Part shown: one piece after another, positions 28,755 through 36,916 of the stretch | Position numbering within the stretch: position 1 is the stretch's first letter | Layout: every line of letters starts with the position of its first letter | NCBI GenBank assembly: GCA_029865605.1 | Contig: JAOUGE010000007.1 | Span: forward strand, 1-47,408 | DNA from: Candidatus Berkelbacteria bacterium | GTDB taxonomy: Bacteria > Patescibacteriota > UBA1384 > DTJR01 | DNA length: 47,408 nucleotides | Direction of reading: 5' to 3' | Notes under the pieces: generated by a model | What the model was told of the DNA's origin: nothing | Database searches by the model: none | The model's input: only the letters and a program-made list of their open reading frames with translations | Translations under genes and position numbers: made by a program

Positions 28755-30746
28755 CTACCTAACTTTTCTAAAAAATCTAGCTGACTTTTTGAGAGCAATA
28801 AGCTGATCGCGAATGATGGCTGCCTCTTCAAAACGTAATTCCTCGGCAGCTTGCTTCATCTCTGCTTCCTTCTGCCTGATTAACGAGCGTAAATCAACTT
28901 CAGAAAGTTCTTTTTCTACAAAATCCAACTCCTGTGATTTTACCTCCGCCACGATTGACTTGATTTCTTTCTCAATTGTTTTGGGGGTAATGCCGTGAAT
29001 CTTATTGTATTTGAGCTGGATCTCACGGCGGCGCGCCGTCTCGTCAAGCGCTCGGCGCATCGAGCCGGTAATATTATCTGCATATAAAATTACTTTTCCA
29101 TTTATATTACGCGCCGCCCGCCCAATAGTTTGAACTAATGATACGTCCGAGCGCAAAAACCCCTCCTTGTCGGCGTCTAAAATTGCGACAAGCGAGACCT
29201 CCGGCAAATCCAACCCCTCGCGCAAGAGATTCACGCCAACCAAAACGTCAAATTTTCCTTCCCGCAGCTGCCTTAAAATCTGAATCCGCTCCAATGTTTC
29301 AACATCACTATGAAGATATTTAACACGGATGTGTTTTTCCGCCAAATACCCCGATAAATCCTCGGCCATTTTCTTGGTCAATGTTGTAACAAGAGTTCTC
29401 TCGCCTTTAGCAACCCTAGCTTCAATCTCAGCAACCAAACTATCGATTTGCCCTCCAGTCGGTCTGACTTCGACTTCCGGATCGACAAGGCCGGTGGGGC
29501 GAACAATCTGCTCGACAGTTTTGTTTTTTACTTTACCCAGTTCATATTTCGCCGGAGTGGCTGAAGTATAAATCGTCTGCGGCATTTTTCTTTCAAACTC
29601 TCTGAATTTCAAAGGCCGATTGTCGCGAGAGGATAGCAGGCGAAAGCCATATTCAATCAATGCATTCTTACGGCTTTTGTCTCCCTCATACATCCCACCG
29701 ATTTGCGGTACTGTAACGTGAGATTCGTCAATTATCATCATATAGTCCTTACCAAATCTCGACTCAAAATAATCCAAAAGCGTAAATGGCGGCTCTCCTT
29801 CATTGCGGCGTTCAAAATATCGAGAATAGTTTTCGATGCCGTTACAATAACCAATCTCGCGAACCATCTCCAAATCGTAGCGCGTGCGACGGCTTAATCT
29901 CTCTGCCTCCAAGATCTTCCCCGCCTTGCGAAAATACTCCAGCCTCTCTTCAAGTTCCTTCTCAATCCCGTGCAAAGCGCCCCCTAGAATATTCTGCGGG
30001 ACAATATAATGCTTAGCCGGAAAGATTGTAAGCTCATCAAGCTTTTCAATAATATTCCGATTAACTTTATGCAGAACATTTATTTTTGAGATCTCATCGC
30101 CAGCAAAAATAATTTGATAAATCACCTCCAAATTCGCCGGCATAATTTCGAGCGTTTCAGCTCTCGGCCGAAAAGTACCGCGCGCAAGCTCAACATCGGA
30201 GCGAGTATATTGAAGATCCAAAAGATCACGCATTAAATCGGTTCTTAAAATCGACTCACCCAACCTCAAAGCGATCGTGTTCGCTTGATAATACTCCGGC
30301 GAGCCCAAGCCGTAGATACAGGAAACGGAAGCAACAACAATGACATCATCACGGCTTAAAATCGACTGGGTGGCAGAGTTACGAAGGCGGTCAATCTCCT
30401 CATTAATCGTCGCCTCTTTCTCGATATAAGTATCCGTCGTCGGCATATATGCTTCCGGCTGATAATAATCGTAATAGCTAACAAAATACTCCACCGCGTT
30501 ATCCGGGAAAAATTCTCTGAATTCCTGTGTCAGTTGTGCCGCCAGAGTTTTATTATGAGCAATAACCAAAGCTGGCTTTTGCGTTTTTTCAATAACGTTG
30601 GCAACCGTAAAAGTTTTACCCGAACCAGTTACGCCCAAAAGAACTTGGTCTTGCTTACCGGCTATAATGGCTTCAACCAGCTTACTTATCGCTTTGGGTT
30701 GACCGCCAGAGGGCTTAAACTTGGATTTAATCTTAAAATTAGCCAT
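28755..30746 (-). CDS. uvrB: Excinuclease ABC subunit B
   Basis: [21 protein letters not shown]-terminal UVR motif. Confidence 0.98.
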   Translation of the reverse strand: MANFKIKSKFKPSGGQPKAISKLVEAIIAGKQDQVLLGVTGSGKTFTVANVIEKTQKPALVIAHNKTLAAQLTQEFREFFPDNAVEYFVSYYDYYQPEAYMPTTDTYIEKEATINEEIDRLRNSATQSILSRDDVIVVASVSCIYGLGSPEYYQANTIALRLGESILRTDLMRDLLDLQYTRSDVELARGTFRPRAETLEIMPANLEVIYQIIFAGDEISKINVLHKVNRNIIEKLDELTIFPAKHYIVPQNILGGALHGIEKELEERLEYFRKAGKILEAERLSRRTRYDLEMVREIGYCNGIENYSRYFERRNEGEPPFTLLDYFESRFGKDYMMIIDESHVTVPQIGGMYEGDKSRKNALIEYGFRLLSSRDNRPLKFREFERKMPQTIYTSATPAKYELGKVKNKTVEQIVRPTGLVDPEVEVRPTGGQIDSLVAEIEARVAKGERTLVTTLTKKMAEDLSGYLAEKHIRVKYLHSDVETLERIQILRQLREGKFDVLVGVNLLREGLDLPEVSLVAILDADKEGFLRSDVSLVQTIGRAARNINGKVILYADNITGSMRRALDETARRREIQLKYNKIHGITPKTIEKEIKSIVAEVKSQELDFVEKELSEVDLRSLIRQKEAEMKQAAEELRFEEAAIIRDQLIALKKSARFFRKVR

Positions 30747-30762
30747 AGAAAAATATGATAAC

Positions 30763-30787
30763 AAAAAAAACAGGGTTATTAAACCCT
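30763..30787 (-). terminator. Intrinsic terminator
   Basis: AGGGTTTAATAACCCTGTTTTTTTT. Confidence 0.75.
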
Positions 30788-30808
30788 ATCCAACTATAAA
30801 AACCTTAT

Positions 30809-31300
30809 TTATTGAGTCGCTGCCGGAAGCTGAACCAGAGCTGGCCTCAACTCAAGGTCTTTACCCAACACTTTTGCTTTAAGCGAATAACTTTTCTTAT
30901 CTTCAGAAGGAGTGTATTGAAGATCCTGAACCGCCGGAAGCTCCAGAAGGTATTTTGGCTTAAGATCATCTAATTTTGCTGGATATTGGTTATTAGCTAA
31001 ACCATATAAATCAAGGGCTTGCTGAACTCCTAATACCGGAGCCGCTCCCCTCTGAAACTGAACAAACTTCCAACCATTATAAGACATCGTCCCTAAAATC
31101 GCCATCGGAATCACCAAAATAAAGATTGTTGCAACCCATTTAACCGCGTTTGACCATCTGGATACCAACCAAGTTAAAATTACCCCAACTGGCGGAATCC
31201 AAAACAAGGTTAGAATACAAACAATATCGCGCCAAGTGTTAGATTTTTCTTCATCCACGTTTTTATTGTAACAAAAAATCTTTGTCAAGCCAATCAACAC
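30809..31300 (-). CDS. Membrane protein with pseudopilin-like C-terminal segment
   Basis: Two hydrophobic segments, then ALDLYGLANNQYPAKLDDLKPKYL. Confidence 0.5.
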   Translation of the reverse strand: MLIGLTKIFCYNKNVDEEKSNTWRDIVCILTLFWIPPVGVILTWLVSRWSNAVKWVATIFILVIPMAILGTMSYNGWKFVQFQRGAAPVLGVQQALDLYGLANNQYPAKLDDLKPKYLLELPAVQDLQYTPSEDKKSYSLKAKVLGKDLELRPALVQLPAATQ

Positions 31301-31303
31301 AAA

Positions 31304-31332
31304 TTGACCTTTGCCCTGTTTTTAGGTATAAT
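31304..31332 (+). promoter_or_regulatory. tRNA-Pro promoter
   Basis: TTGACC-17 nt-TATAAT. Confidence 0.85.
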
Positions 31333-31342
31333 TATTCGGTAG

Positions 31343-31419
31343 CGGGGACTGGCTCAATTGGCTAGAGTGCCGGCTTTGGGAGCCGGAGGTTCCGGGTTCG
31401 AGTCCCGGGTCCCCGACCA
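31343..31419 (+). tRNA. tRNA-Pro(TGG), CCA encoded
   Basis: Cloverleaf; acceptor CGGGGAC/GTCCCCG; loop TTTGGGA. Confidence 0.95.
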
Positions 31420-31488
31420 GGAAATATGGCACGGGGTACCTGGGTGCACAAGGCGCGGATGCGCCGAGGGTTCCCAGCACTCCGACCA
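31420..31488 (+). repeat. Element B1 with displaced tRNA-Pro 3' end
   Basis: Core CAAGGCGCGGATGCGCCGAGGGT then TCCCAGCACTCCGACCA. Confidence 0.6.
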
Positions 31489-31525
31489 AGTCAAACTTGG
31501 CACAGCCAAGAATTTGTTATAATTT

Positions 31526-31599
31526 GCGGGTATAGCACAATGGCAGTGCGTCTGCCTTCCAAGCAGAATACACGGGTTCGACTCCCGTTACCCGCTCCA
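31526..31599 (+). tRNA. tRNA-Gly(TCC), CCA encoded
   Basis: Acceptor GCGGGTA/TACCCGC; loop CTTCCAA. Confidence 0.95.
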
Positions 31600-31728
31600 A
31601 CGAGATGACTAAAGGTCATATTTCGTTGGGGCACGAGGAGGCGAAGGCCAGAGCGCGACGGCGCGAGGCGGGGTCGACGGCAAAATCAGCAGATTTTGAC
31701 CGGTGACCGACTCCCGTTACCCGCTCCA
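31600..31728 (+). repeat. Element A1 + duplicated tRNA-Gly 3' end
   Basis: Ends with a 21-nt copy CGACTCCCGTTACCCGCTCCA of the preceding tRNA. Confidence 0.8.
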
Positions 31729-31730
31729 AA

Positions 31731-31806
31731 GCCCCAGTAGCTCAATGGATAGAGCAGCACCCTTCTAAGGTGAAGGTTGCAGGTTCGACTCCTGCCTGGG
31801 GTACCA
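31731..31806 (+). tRNA. tRNA-Arg(TCT), CCA encoded
   Basis: Acceptor GCCCCAG/CTGGGGT; loop CTTCTAA. Confidence 0.95.
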
Positions 31807-31952
31807 GATTTTTGTGACTGCCCTAACGGGGCAAGCGCAAAAATATTTGGGAGCCGCAGGAGTCGAAAGCCGGAGCGCGACGGCGCGAGGCGGGGTCGAT
31901 TGGCTCGCCAGCAGGCGAGAACAAGTGACCGACTCTCCTGCCTGGGGTACCA
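31807..31952 (+). repeat. Element A2 + duplicated tRNA-Arg 3' end
   Basis: Ends CTCCTGCCTGGGGTACCA as in the preceding tRNA; core homologous to A1. Confidence 0.8.
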
Positions 31953-32008
31953 CACAAATTGAAAATTGAAAGCGCAGAATGTAAAATTGAATTCAAAATT
32001 TTAAATAT

Positions 32009-32084
32009 GGTGGTCGTAGCTCAATTGTAGAGCACAAGCCTGTGGAGCTTGAGGTTGCGGGTGCAAATCCCGTCGACCACCCCA
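32009..32084 (+). tRNA. tRNA-His(GTG), CCA encoded
   Basis: G-1, GTGGTCG/CGACCAC, loop CTGTGGA; upstream TTGAAA-17-TAAAAT (31959-31987). Confidence 0.94.
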
Positions 32085-32087
32085 TAT

Positions 32088-32654
32088 ATGATAAATAAAG
32101 GTTACAAATTCTGCCCGAAATGCGCTGGGAAACTAAAGTATCAATCCTTCGATAGCGCACAACATCCAGTTTGCCAAAGGTGCGGGTTTATTTTTTTTCA
32201 GAATTCGAAACCTACAGCCGGCGCAGTTATTGAGGACAGAAAAGGGAGGGTCCTGCTTCACAAAAGGGCCGAAAGCCCAAGACGTGGATATTGGGATATC
32301 CTAGGCGGTTTTCTAAACAATGGCGAAGATCCTATCGTGGGCCTAAGGAGAGAAATGAAAGAGGAACTCGGAGTTAATATCAAAGTGGGAGATCTCATCG
32401 GAATCTATACTGACTCGTATATGCACGATGAAGCGATAAAAAACTACACTCTAAATATCCAATACAGGGTTCAGCTTAAAACTAATTCACTTAAGCCAAA
32501 CCAAGAGATTGCCGAGCTCAAATGGTTTTCAGAGAATGAGGTTCCTTGGAATAAACTCGCCTTTAAAAGCCAGCATCTAATTTTAAAAGACTATTTCAGG
32601 CAATATAAAGATGACAAAAAAAGAAAAACTGGTAAGAGTTCGCAAATTAGTTGA
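32088..32654 (+). CDS. Zinc-ribbon NUDIX hydrolase (NudC-like)
   Basis: CPKCAGKL...CQRCGF, GGFLNNGEDPIVGLRREMKEELGV; ATG 3 nt after tRNA-His CCA. Confidence 0.88.
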   Translation: MINKGYKFCPKCAGKLKYQSFDSAQHPVCQRCGFIFFQNSKPTAGAVIEDRKGRVLLHKRAESPRRGYWDILGGFLNNGEDPIVGLRREMKEELGVNIKVGDLIGIYTDSYMHDEAIKNYTLNIQYRVQLKTNSLKPNQEIAELKWFSENEVPWNKLAFKSQHLILKDYFRQYKDDKKRKTGKSSQIS

Positions 32655-33294
32655 GCCCATTTATCGGAAGCTTAAGATCTGGCCACACGGCTGGTCTCAC
32701 GTTAAAAATGTTGCGAAGTTTACTAAGTTAATTGCTGAAAGAGAAGGAGAAAATACCTATTTGTGTCAACTTGCTGCGTATCTCCATGACCTAGGCAGAC
32801 TTCAAGAGGAGGCAAGAGGACCGGTCGACAGGACACCGGGTGTTCAAGGGCATGCGGAGCTATCAACAGAACCTGCAAAAGAAATTCTAGACAAAGTTAA
32901 AGGTCTCCAAGAGAAAGATAAAAAGGCCATTATTGAGGCAATCCATTACCACTCCCTTAAAGAGTTCCCCACCCGCAATCCAATAGGATTAATTCTCCAA
33001 GACGCCGATAAGTGGGATGGAATAGGCAGGTTTGGGGCTGCCCGCCTGGCCGCGTTTAACGCAGAAATGCCGATAACAGGATCGGAAGCTCGTTCAGACC
33101 CCGACAAAGTGCTGGAAAAAATACTGAAGTTTGCCTCTAATAATAAAAATCAGCGAGACAAACTAATAACCGCAATGAGATTTGTTGTTGAGTGGTACGA
33201 TCTACTCAACACAAAATCGGCTAAGGAACTTTTGAAAAAGGACTGGGAGTTTTCAAAAAAATATCTCCAAAAGTTAGAAGAACTTAACCGTTGA
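32611..33294 (+). CDS. HD-domain phosphohydrolase
   Basis: HGWSHVKNV...YLHDLGR...HYHS...DADKWDGIG. Confidence 0.85.
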   Translation: MTKKEKLVRVRKLVEPIYRKLKIWPHGWSHVKNVAKFTKLIAEREGENTYLCQLAAYLHDLGRLQEEARGPVDRTPGVQGHAELSTEPAKEILDKVKGLQEKDKKAIIEAIHYHSLKEFPTRNPIGLILQDADKWDGIGRFGAARLAAFNAEMPITGSEARSDPDKVLEKILKFASNNKNQRDKLITAMRFVVEWYDLLNTKSAKELLKKDWEFSKKYLQKLEELNR

Positions 33295-33319
33295 GAAATA
33301 ACTGGTTTTAAGGTATAAT
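33291..33319 (+). promoter_or_regulatory. Promoter of tRNA-Arg remnant/tRNA array
   Basis: TTGAGA-17 nt-TATAAT. Confidence 0.75.
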
Positions 33320-33330
33320 CTTCTTGACTT

Positions 33331-33490
33331 GCCTCTGTAGTGAAACGGATATCACGCGACGCTTCGGACCAGGAGGTTGGGGGCTTGAGCGGGTGGAACG
33401 CGAAAGAGGCGCAGGCACGACGGTGCCGAGCCGGGGCCGACGGAAATTTCAGCAGAAATTTACCGGTGGCCGAATCCTGCAGGAGGCGAA
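33331..33490 (+). pseudogene. Decayed tRNA-Arg(TCG) interrupted by element A3
   Basis: Intact 5' half with D-arm (GCCTCTG, GTGA/TCAC, CTTCGGA). Then an A-type core 33395-33470, then degenerate T-arm/acceptor CGAATCCTGCAGGAGGCGA. Confidence 0.7.
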
Positions 33491-33511
33491 CGTTTAAAAC
33501 TAAAATTATTT

Positions 33512-33587
33512 GCCCTCGTAGCTCAATGGATAGAGCGCCTGGCTTCGGACCAGGAGGTTGCGGGTTCGACTCCTGCCGAGGGTGCCA
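33512..33587 (+). tRNA. tRNA-Arg(TCG), CCA encoded
   Basis: GCCCTCG/CGAGGGT; loop CTTCGGA. Confidence 0.94.
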
Positions 33588-33598
33588 CTTATTAAAAA

Positions 33599-33673
33599 GG
33601 GCCGTTAGCTCAGCGGTAGAGCAGTTGCCTCTTAAGCAATTGGTCGTGGGTTCGAATCCCACACGGCCCTCCA
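33599..33673 (+). tRNA. tRNA-Lys(CTT), CCA encoded
   Basis: GGGCCGT/ACGGCCC; loop CTCTTAA. Confidence 0.95.
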
Positions 33674-33677
33674 ATAT

Positions 33678-34280
33678 ATGACCAATTTAGAAAATTCACT
33701 AATATCAAATTTCTTGGGAGACCTGATCTCAAGTAAGGAACTTGATGGGAGGTCTAAGATTATTGAGGTTGTAAGAAGAACTGCTGAAATACCTTGGGGG
33801 GAAGGAAGAACGATTGAAGAAGTTCTCGATACGAAAAAGGTCGGAACTTGCACAGGCAAACACCTAGTCCTCCAAGCTTGCTTTGACAAGATCGAGGTTA
33901 GATATCAAACCGTTGTATGTACCTTTAAATGGGGCGATCAAACAATTCTCTTACCAGAGAACTTAAAAAATATCCTCCGCGAGGGCGAGTGGGAACATGG
34001 ACATAATTTTATCCAAATCAAAAATGAAAAAGAACAGTGGATAGACGCCGACGTTACCTGGAATTCAAAACTTAAGCCTTATGGATTTGAGACTTTTCCA
34101 TTAGCTTGGGACGGTCAAACATCTTTTGTGGGCGTCAGAAATATAATTAGTAAATGGGAGGGTAGAAACATCGCAGAGATGAAAAAAGAGCTAATAGAAT
34201 CCCTGTCAAAAGAAATGAGAGAGAGGAGAGAAAATTTTTTAAAAGGGTTTGTAGAGTGGGTTGCTTCAATTAACAAATAG
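33678..34280 (+). CDS. Possible transglutaminase-like (Cys-His-Asp) protein
   Basis: GTCTGKHLVL...HGHNFIQI...WIDADVTW; ATG 4 nt after tRNA-Lys CCA. Confidence 0.55.
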   Translation: MTNLENSLISNFLGDLISSKELDGRSKIIEVVRRTAEIPWGEGRTIEEVLDTKKVGTCTGKHLVLQACFDKIEVRYQTVVCTFKWGDQTILLPENLKNILREGEWEHGHNFIQIKNEKEQWIDADVTWNSKLKPYGFETFPLAWDGQTSFVGVRNIISKWEGRNIAEMKKELIESLSKEMRERRENFLKGFVEWVASINK

Positions 34281-34296
34281 CCCACACGGCCCTCCA
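34281..34296 (+). repeat. tRNA-Lys 3'-end duplicate, copy 2
   Basis: CCCACACGGCCCTCCA, identical to 33658-33673. Confidence 0.95.
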
Positions 34297-34317
34297 TCTT
34301 ATCTAAAATTAATAAAT

Positions 34318-34641
34318 ATGCATAAATCAATTAAGGATTTAACGGGTCATATTATGACCCAAGCCAAGTCAAAAGGCTTCGGTACAACACCGAAAGACAT
34401 TAATGTTGCAGAAAAAATTGCCCTGATTCATTCGGAAATTTCAGAAGCATTTGAAGCATATCGACATAAGAATATTGACGGCAAAGATGGTTTTAAAGAA
34501 GAACTTGGAGATGCTGTTCAACGGATCTTTCATCTTTGTGGAATATTCAAAATTGATATAGAAAAGGAAGTTCTTAAAAAAATAGAGGACAACAAAAAAC
34601 GTCAATGGAAATGGGATGATATTAATGAAACTCATGCTTAA
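34318..34641 (+). CDS. MazG-like nucleotide pyrophosphohydrolase
   Basis: EKIALIHSEISEAFEAYR...FKEELGDAVQRIFHL. Confidence 0.85.
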   Translation: MHKSIKDLTGHIMTQAKSKGFGTTPKDINVAEKIALIHSEISEAFEAYRHKNIDGKDGFKEELGDAVQRIFHLCGIFKIDIEKEVLKKIEDNKKRQWKWDDINETHA

Positions 34642-34649
34642 ACTAAAAG

Positions 34650-34694
34650 GTTCGCAAGGCGTGGATGCGCCAAGGGTTCCCACACGGCCCTCCA
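34650..34694 (+). repeat. Element B2 + tRNA-Lys 3'-end duplicate, copy 3
   Basis: GGTTCG-CAAGGCGTGGATGCGCCAAGGGT-TCCCACACGGCCCTCCA. Confidence 0.85.
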
Positions 34695-34749
34695 GAAAAA
34701 TTGTTTTAAGAACCCAAAATGGGGAGTATACTAAACTCGGAGGTGGAAA

Positions 34750-35664
34750 ATGGCAAGATGGATTAAAATTCTTTTGATAGTCGTTGCCGTCATAGTGATT
34801 GGAGGAGGAGCATTTTTATTTTTGGGAACTTTGAAGAGAGGGGGATCAACTTCATCCTCGCCGAAACCAACGCCTAGCATTAATCCGGCGAGTGCTTCAG
34901 ATGCAGCGGGCTTTGAACTAAAAAAATCATCGGCCTACTATACAGTTTATTACCACACGGGTGACGATGCTAATGCCGACAAAACACTAGAGGTTTTAGG
35001 CCAGGCGGTTGATCAATATTATAAAACTTATTATGGCATCACTCCCCAAAATACACCGGTCTACTTGGCATTGACGGTAGATGAATATGTTAAAGTTGCC
35101 GACTTTCCCGGCGGCAAAGAAAATGTCCAAATCGGTGACGGTTCAGCACCAAATGGCAAAATATACCTGTATAAGCCCTTTGACGATCCCCAAAAGGGAG
35201 AAGGCGTCATTATTCACGAAGGCGCCCATGCTGCCGTCTATAGCTTTCTGGGTGGCGGCCAGCTTATGGAAAATATTCCCGGATTCCTTAACGAAGGCAT
35301 GGCCTATCACGTTGAATACGCCTACAACGCCGGCACCGATTATAAGCCATTAAAGGAAATCTATTTTGTGGATCTTTTAAGGAAAGCGGCAAATACCAGT
35401 ACCCCTGCCTTGATGAGCCTTGACGAGCTAGGGAAGAATTGTGAGGGCTATATTAGCGATGAAAATCGCAATGGACTCTGCCGCGGGCAAGGTACTTTTA
35501 CGGTTTGGCATATGGCAAAAAATTACGGTCAGGATTTTTGGGCAAAGTTTTTGGCAGACATAAAAACTTCCAACCCATGGCAAAAATCCCTAGAAACTCT
35601 GTCAGGCAAATCGATCGATCAACTCAGCCAAGAAATCAACGAAGCACTCAAATCACAGTTATAA
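34750..35664 (+). CDS. Membrane-anchored gluzincin-like peptidase (MA-type)
   Basis: N-terminal TM; IIHEGAHAAVY...GFLNEGMAYHVE; GGAGGTG RBS. Confidence 0.65.
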   Translation: MARWIKILLIVVAVIVIGGGAFLFLGTLKRGGSTSSSPKPTPSINPASASDAAGFELKKSSAYYTVYYHTGDDANADKTLEVLGQAVDQYYKTYYGITPQNTPVYLALTVDEYVKVADFPGGKENVQIGDGSAPNGKIYLYKPFDDPQKGEGVIIHEGAHAAVYSFLGGGQLMENIPGFLNEGMAYHVEYAYNAGTDYKPLKEIYFVDLLRKAANTSTPALMSLDELGKNCEGYISDENRNGLCRGQGTFTVWHMAKNYGQDFWAKFLADIKTSNPWQKSLETLSGKSIDQLSQEINEALKSQL

Positions 35665-35703
35665 TAATTGTTCGTCCCCGAGGTATTCTAAAGAAAACCT
35701 ATC

Positions 35704-36096
35704 ATGAAAAAAGTTATTGTTTTCGGAACATTTGATCCCCTGCACAAGGGGCACATAAATCTCTTTAAACAGGCAAAAGGACTCGGCGACTACTTAACCG
35801 TTGTGGTCTCGCGAGACGAAAGCATAAAGAAATCGAAAAAGAGAGATTCTAGGGTTCCCCAAACGAAGCGTCTCGAAGCGCTTCGCAAAATAGATATAAT
35901 TGATAAAGTAGTAATTGGAGACTTCCCGGGCAAATATTCAGTTTTAGAAAAAGAAAGGCCTGATACCATAGCGTTAGGCTACGATCAGATAATCCCCCAA
36001 ACCTTGAAAGACAAACTAAAAGACTATATAATAATCAGGTTAAAACCGTATAAACCGGGGATTTACAAATCTTCAAAACTTGGCCCCATCATCTAG
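35704..36096 (+). CDS. Cytidylyltransferase-like nucleotidyltransferase
   Basis: FGTFDPLHKGHINLF; stop codon lies inside the tRNA-Glu remnant. Confidence 0.85.
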   Translation: MKKVIVFGTFDPLHKGHINLFKQAKGLGDYLTVVVSRDESIKKSKKRDSRVPQTKRLEALRKIDIIDKVVIGDFPGKYSVLEKERPDTIALGYDQIIPQTLKDKLKDYIIIRLKPYKPGIYKSSKLGPII

Positions 36097-36112
36097 CGGT
36101 TAGGATACCAGA
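36082..36112 (+). pseudogene. 5' half of tRNA-Glu
   Basis: GGCCCCATCATCTAGCGGTTAGGATACCAG; matching 3' remnant TGGGGTCACCA at 36281-36291. Confidence 0.8.
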
Positions 36113-36136
36113 TACATTATAATAAATTCAATTGGG

Positions 36137-36211
36137 GGTCCCATCGTCTAGTGGTTAGGACACCAGGTTTTCATCCTGGCAACAGGGGTTCGACTCCCCT
36201 TGGGATCACCA
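36137..36211 (+). tRNA. tRNA-Glu(TTC), CCA encoded
   Basis: GGTCCCA/TGGGATC; flanked by inverted repeat ATAAATTCAATTG/CAATTGAATTTAT. Confidence 0.95.
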
Positions 36212-36313
36212 ATTGAATTTATCAAATAGGGTGTAGCAATTTGTAAAAGGCACTTTTGGGTACCACCCCAAAAGCCTCTTTGGGGTCACCAATAATAACA
36301 GGGTATTTTTATC

Positions 36314-36907
36314 GTGATTAACAATTTAAAAAAAATAAAAGTCATTGCCTTTGATTTTTGGGGTGTTTTTGCAGATTTGGAACACCCGATGTATGGCTAC
36401 ATTAAAAAACACGGTGTTGACCCTGAAAAATACTCCGAATCAATTCATGATTATATTATTGCCCACGATTTAGGCGAAATTACCGAAAAAGAATTTCTGC
36501 AAAAAGTCTCTGACATAATTGGATTGGGATTACCATACAAGAAATGTCATTTGATTTTCAAAAAAGAAACTGTAAACCGACAATTAATAAAAGTCGTTGA
36601 AAAATTAAAAAATAAATTTCGGATTTTTCTGCTCACCAACAATCCGAAAGAATACTGTCAAATCTATCTTTTTGACACTGGTTTGGATAAACTCTTTGAT
36701 GATATAATCATTTCTTGCCAGGTAAAATATCGGAAACCAGCGAAAGAAATCTATGAGGTCCTAATCAAAAAAGCAAATGTAAAACCATCGGAAATTCTTT
36801 TTATTGATGATGATGCTTCAAAATTTTCAACTGCCGAAAAGCTTGGTATCAAAACACTGCGATATTTCAAAGGCAGAACTGATCGATTACTAGAATCTTT
36901 GATTTAG
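36314..36907 (+). CDS. HAD-superfamily hydrolase
   Basis: AFDFWGVFADLE, LLTNNPKEY, KPAKEIYEV, FIDDDASKF. Confidence 0.88.
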   Translation: MINNLKKIKVIAFDFWGVFADLEHPMYGYIKKHGVDPEKYSESIHDYIIAHDLGEITEKEFLQKVSDIIGLGLPYKKCHLIFKKETVNRQLIKVVEKLKNKFRIFLLTNNPKEYCQIYLFDTGLDKLFDDIIISCQVKYRKPAKEIYEVLIKKANVKPSEILFIDDDASKFSTAEKLGIKTLRYFKGRTDRLLESLI

Positions 36908-36916
36908 ATCTTTTCC

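Noticed and set aside
31518-31523. TATAAT as promoter of tRNA-Gly
   Set aside because: Only 2 nt before the tRNA, so the TSS would be inside it; co-transcription from the tRNA-Pro promoter is more likely.
31686-31955. Minus-strand ORFs (e.g. PGRSRTCNLHLRRVLL, also 33150-33674 GFEPTTNCLRGNCSTAEL)
   Set aside because: Classic spurious translations antisense to tRNA genes.
31300-36300. CRISPR array or classic integron
   Set aside because: No regular repeat/spacer pattern; no integrase or recognisable attC in the window; repeats are tRNA 3' ends.
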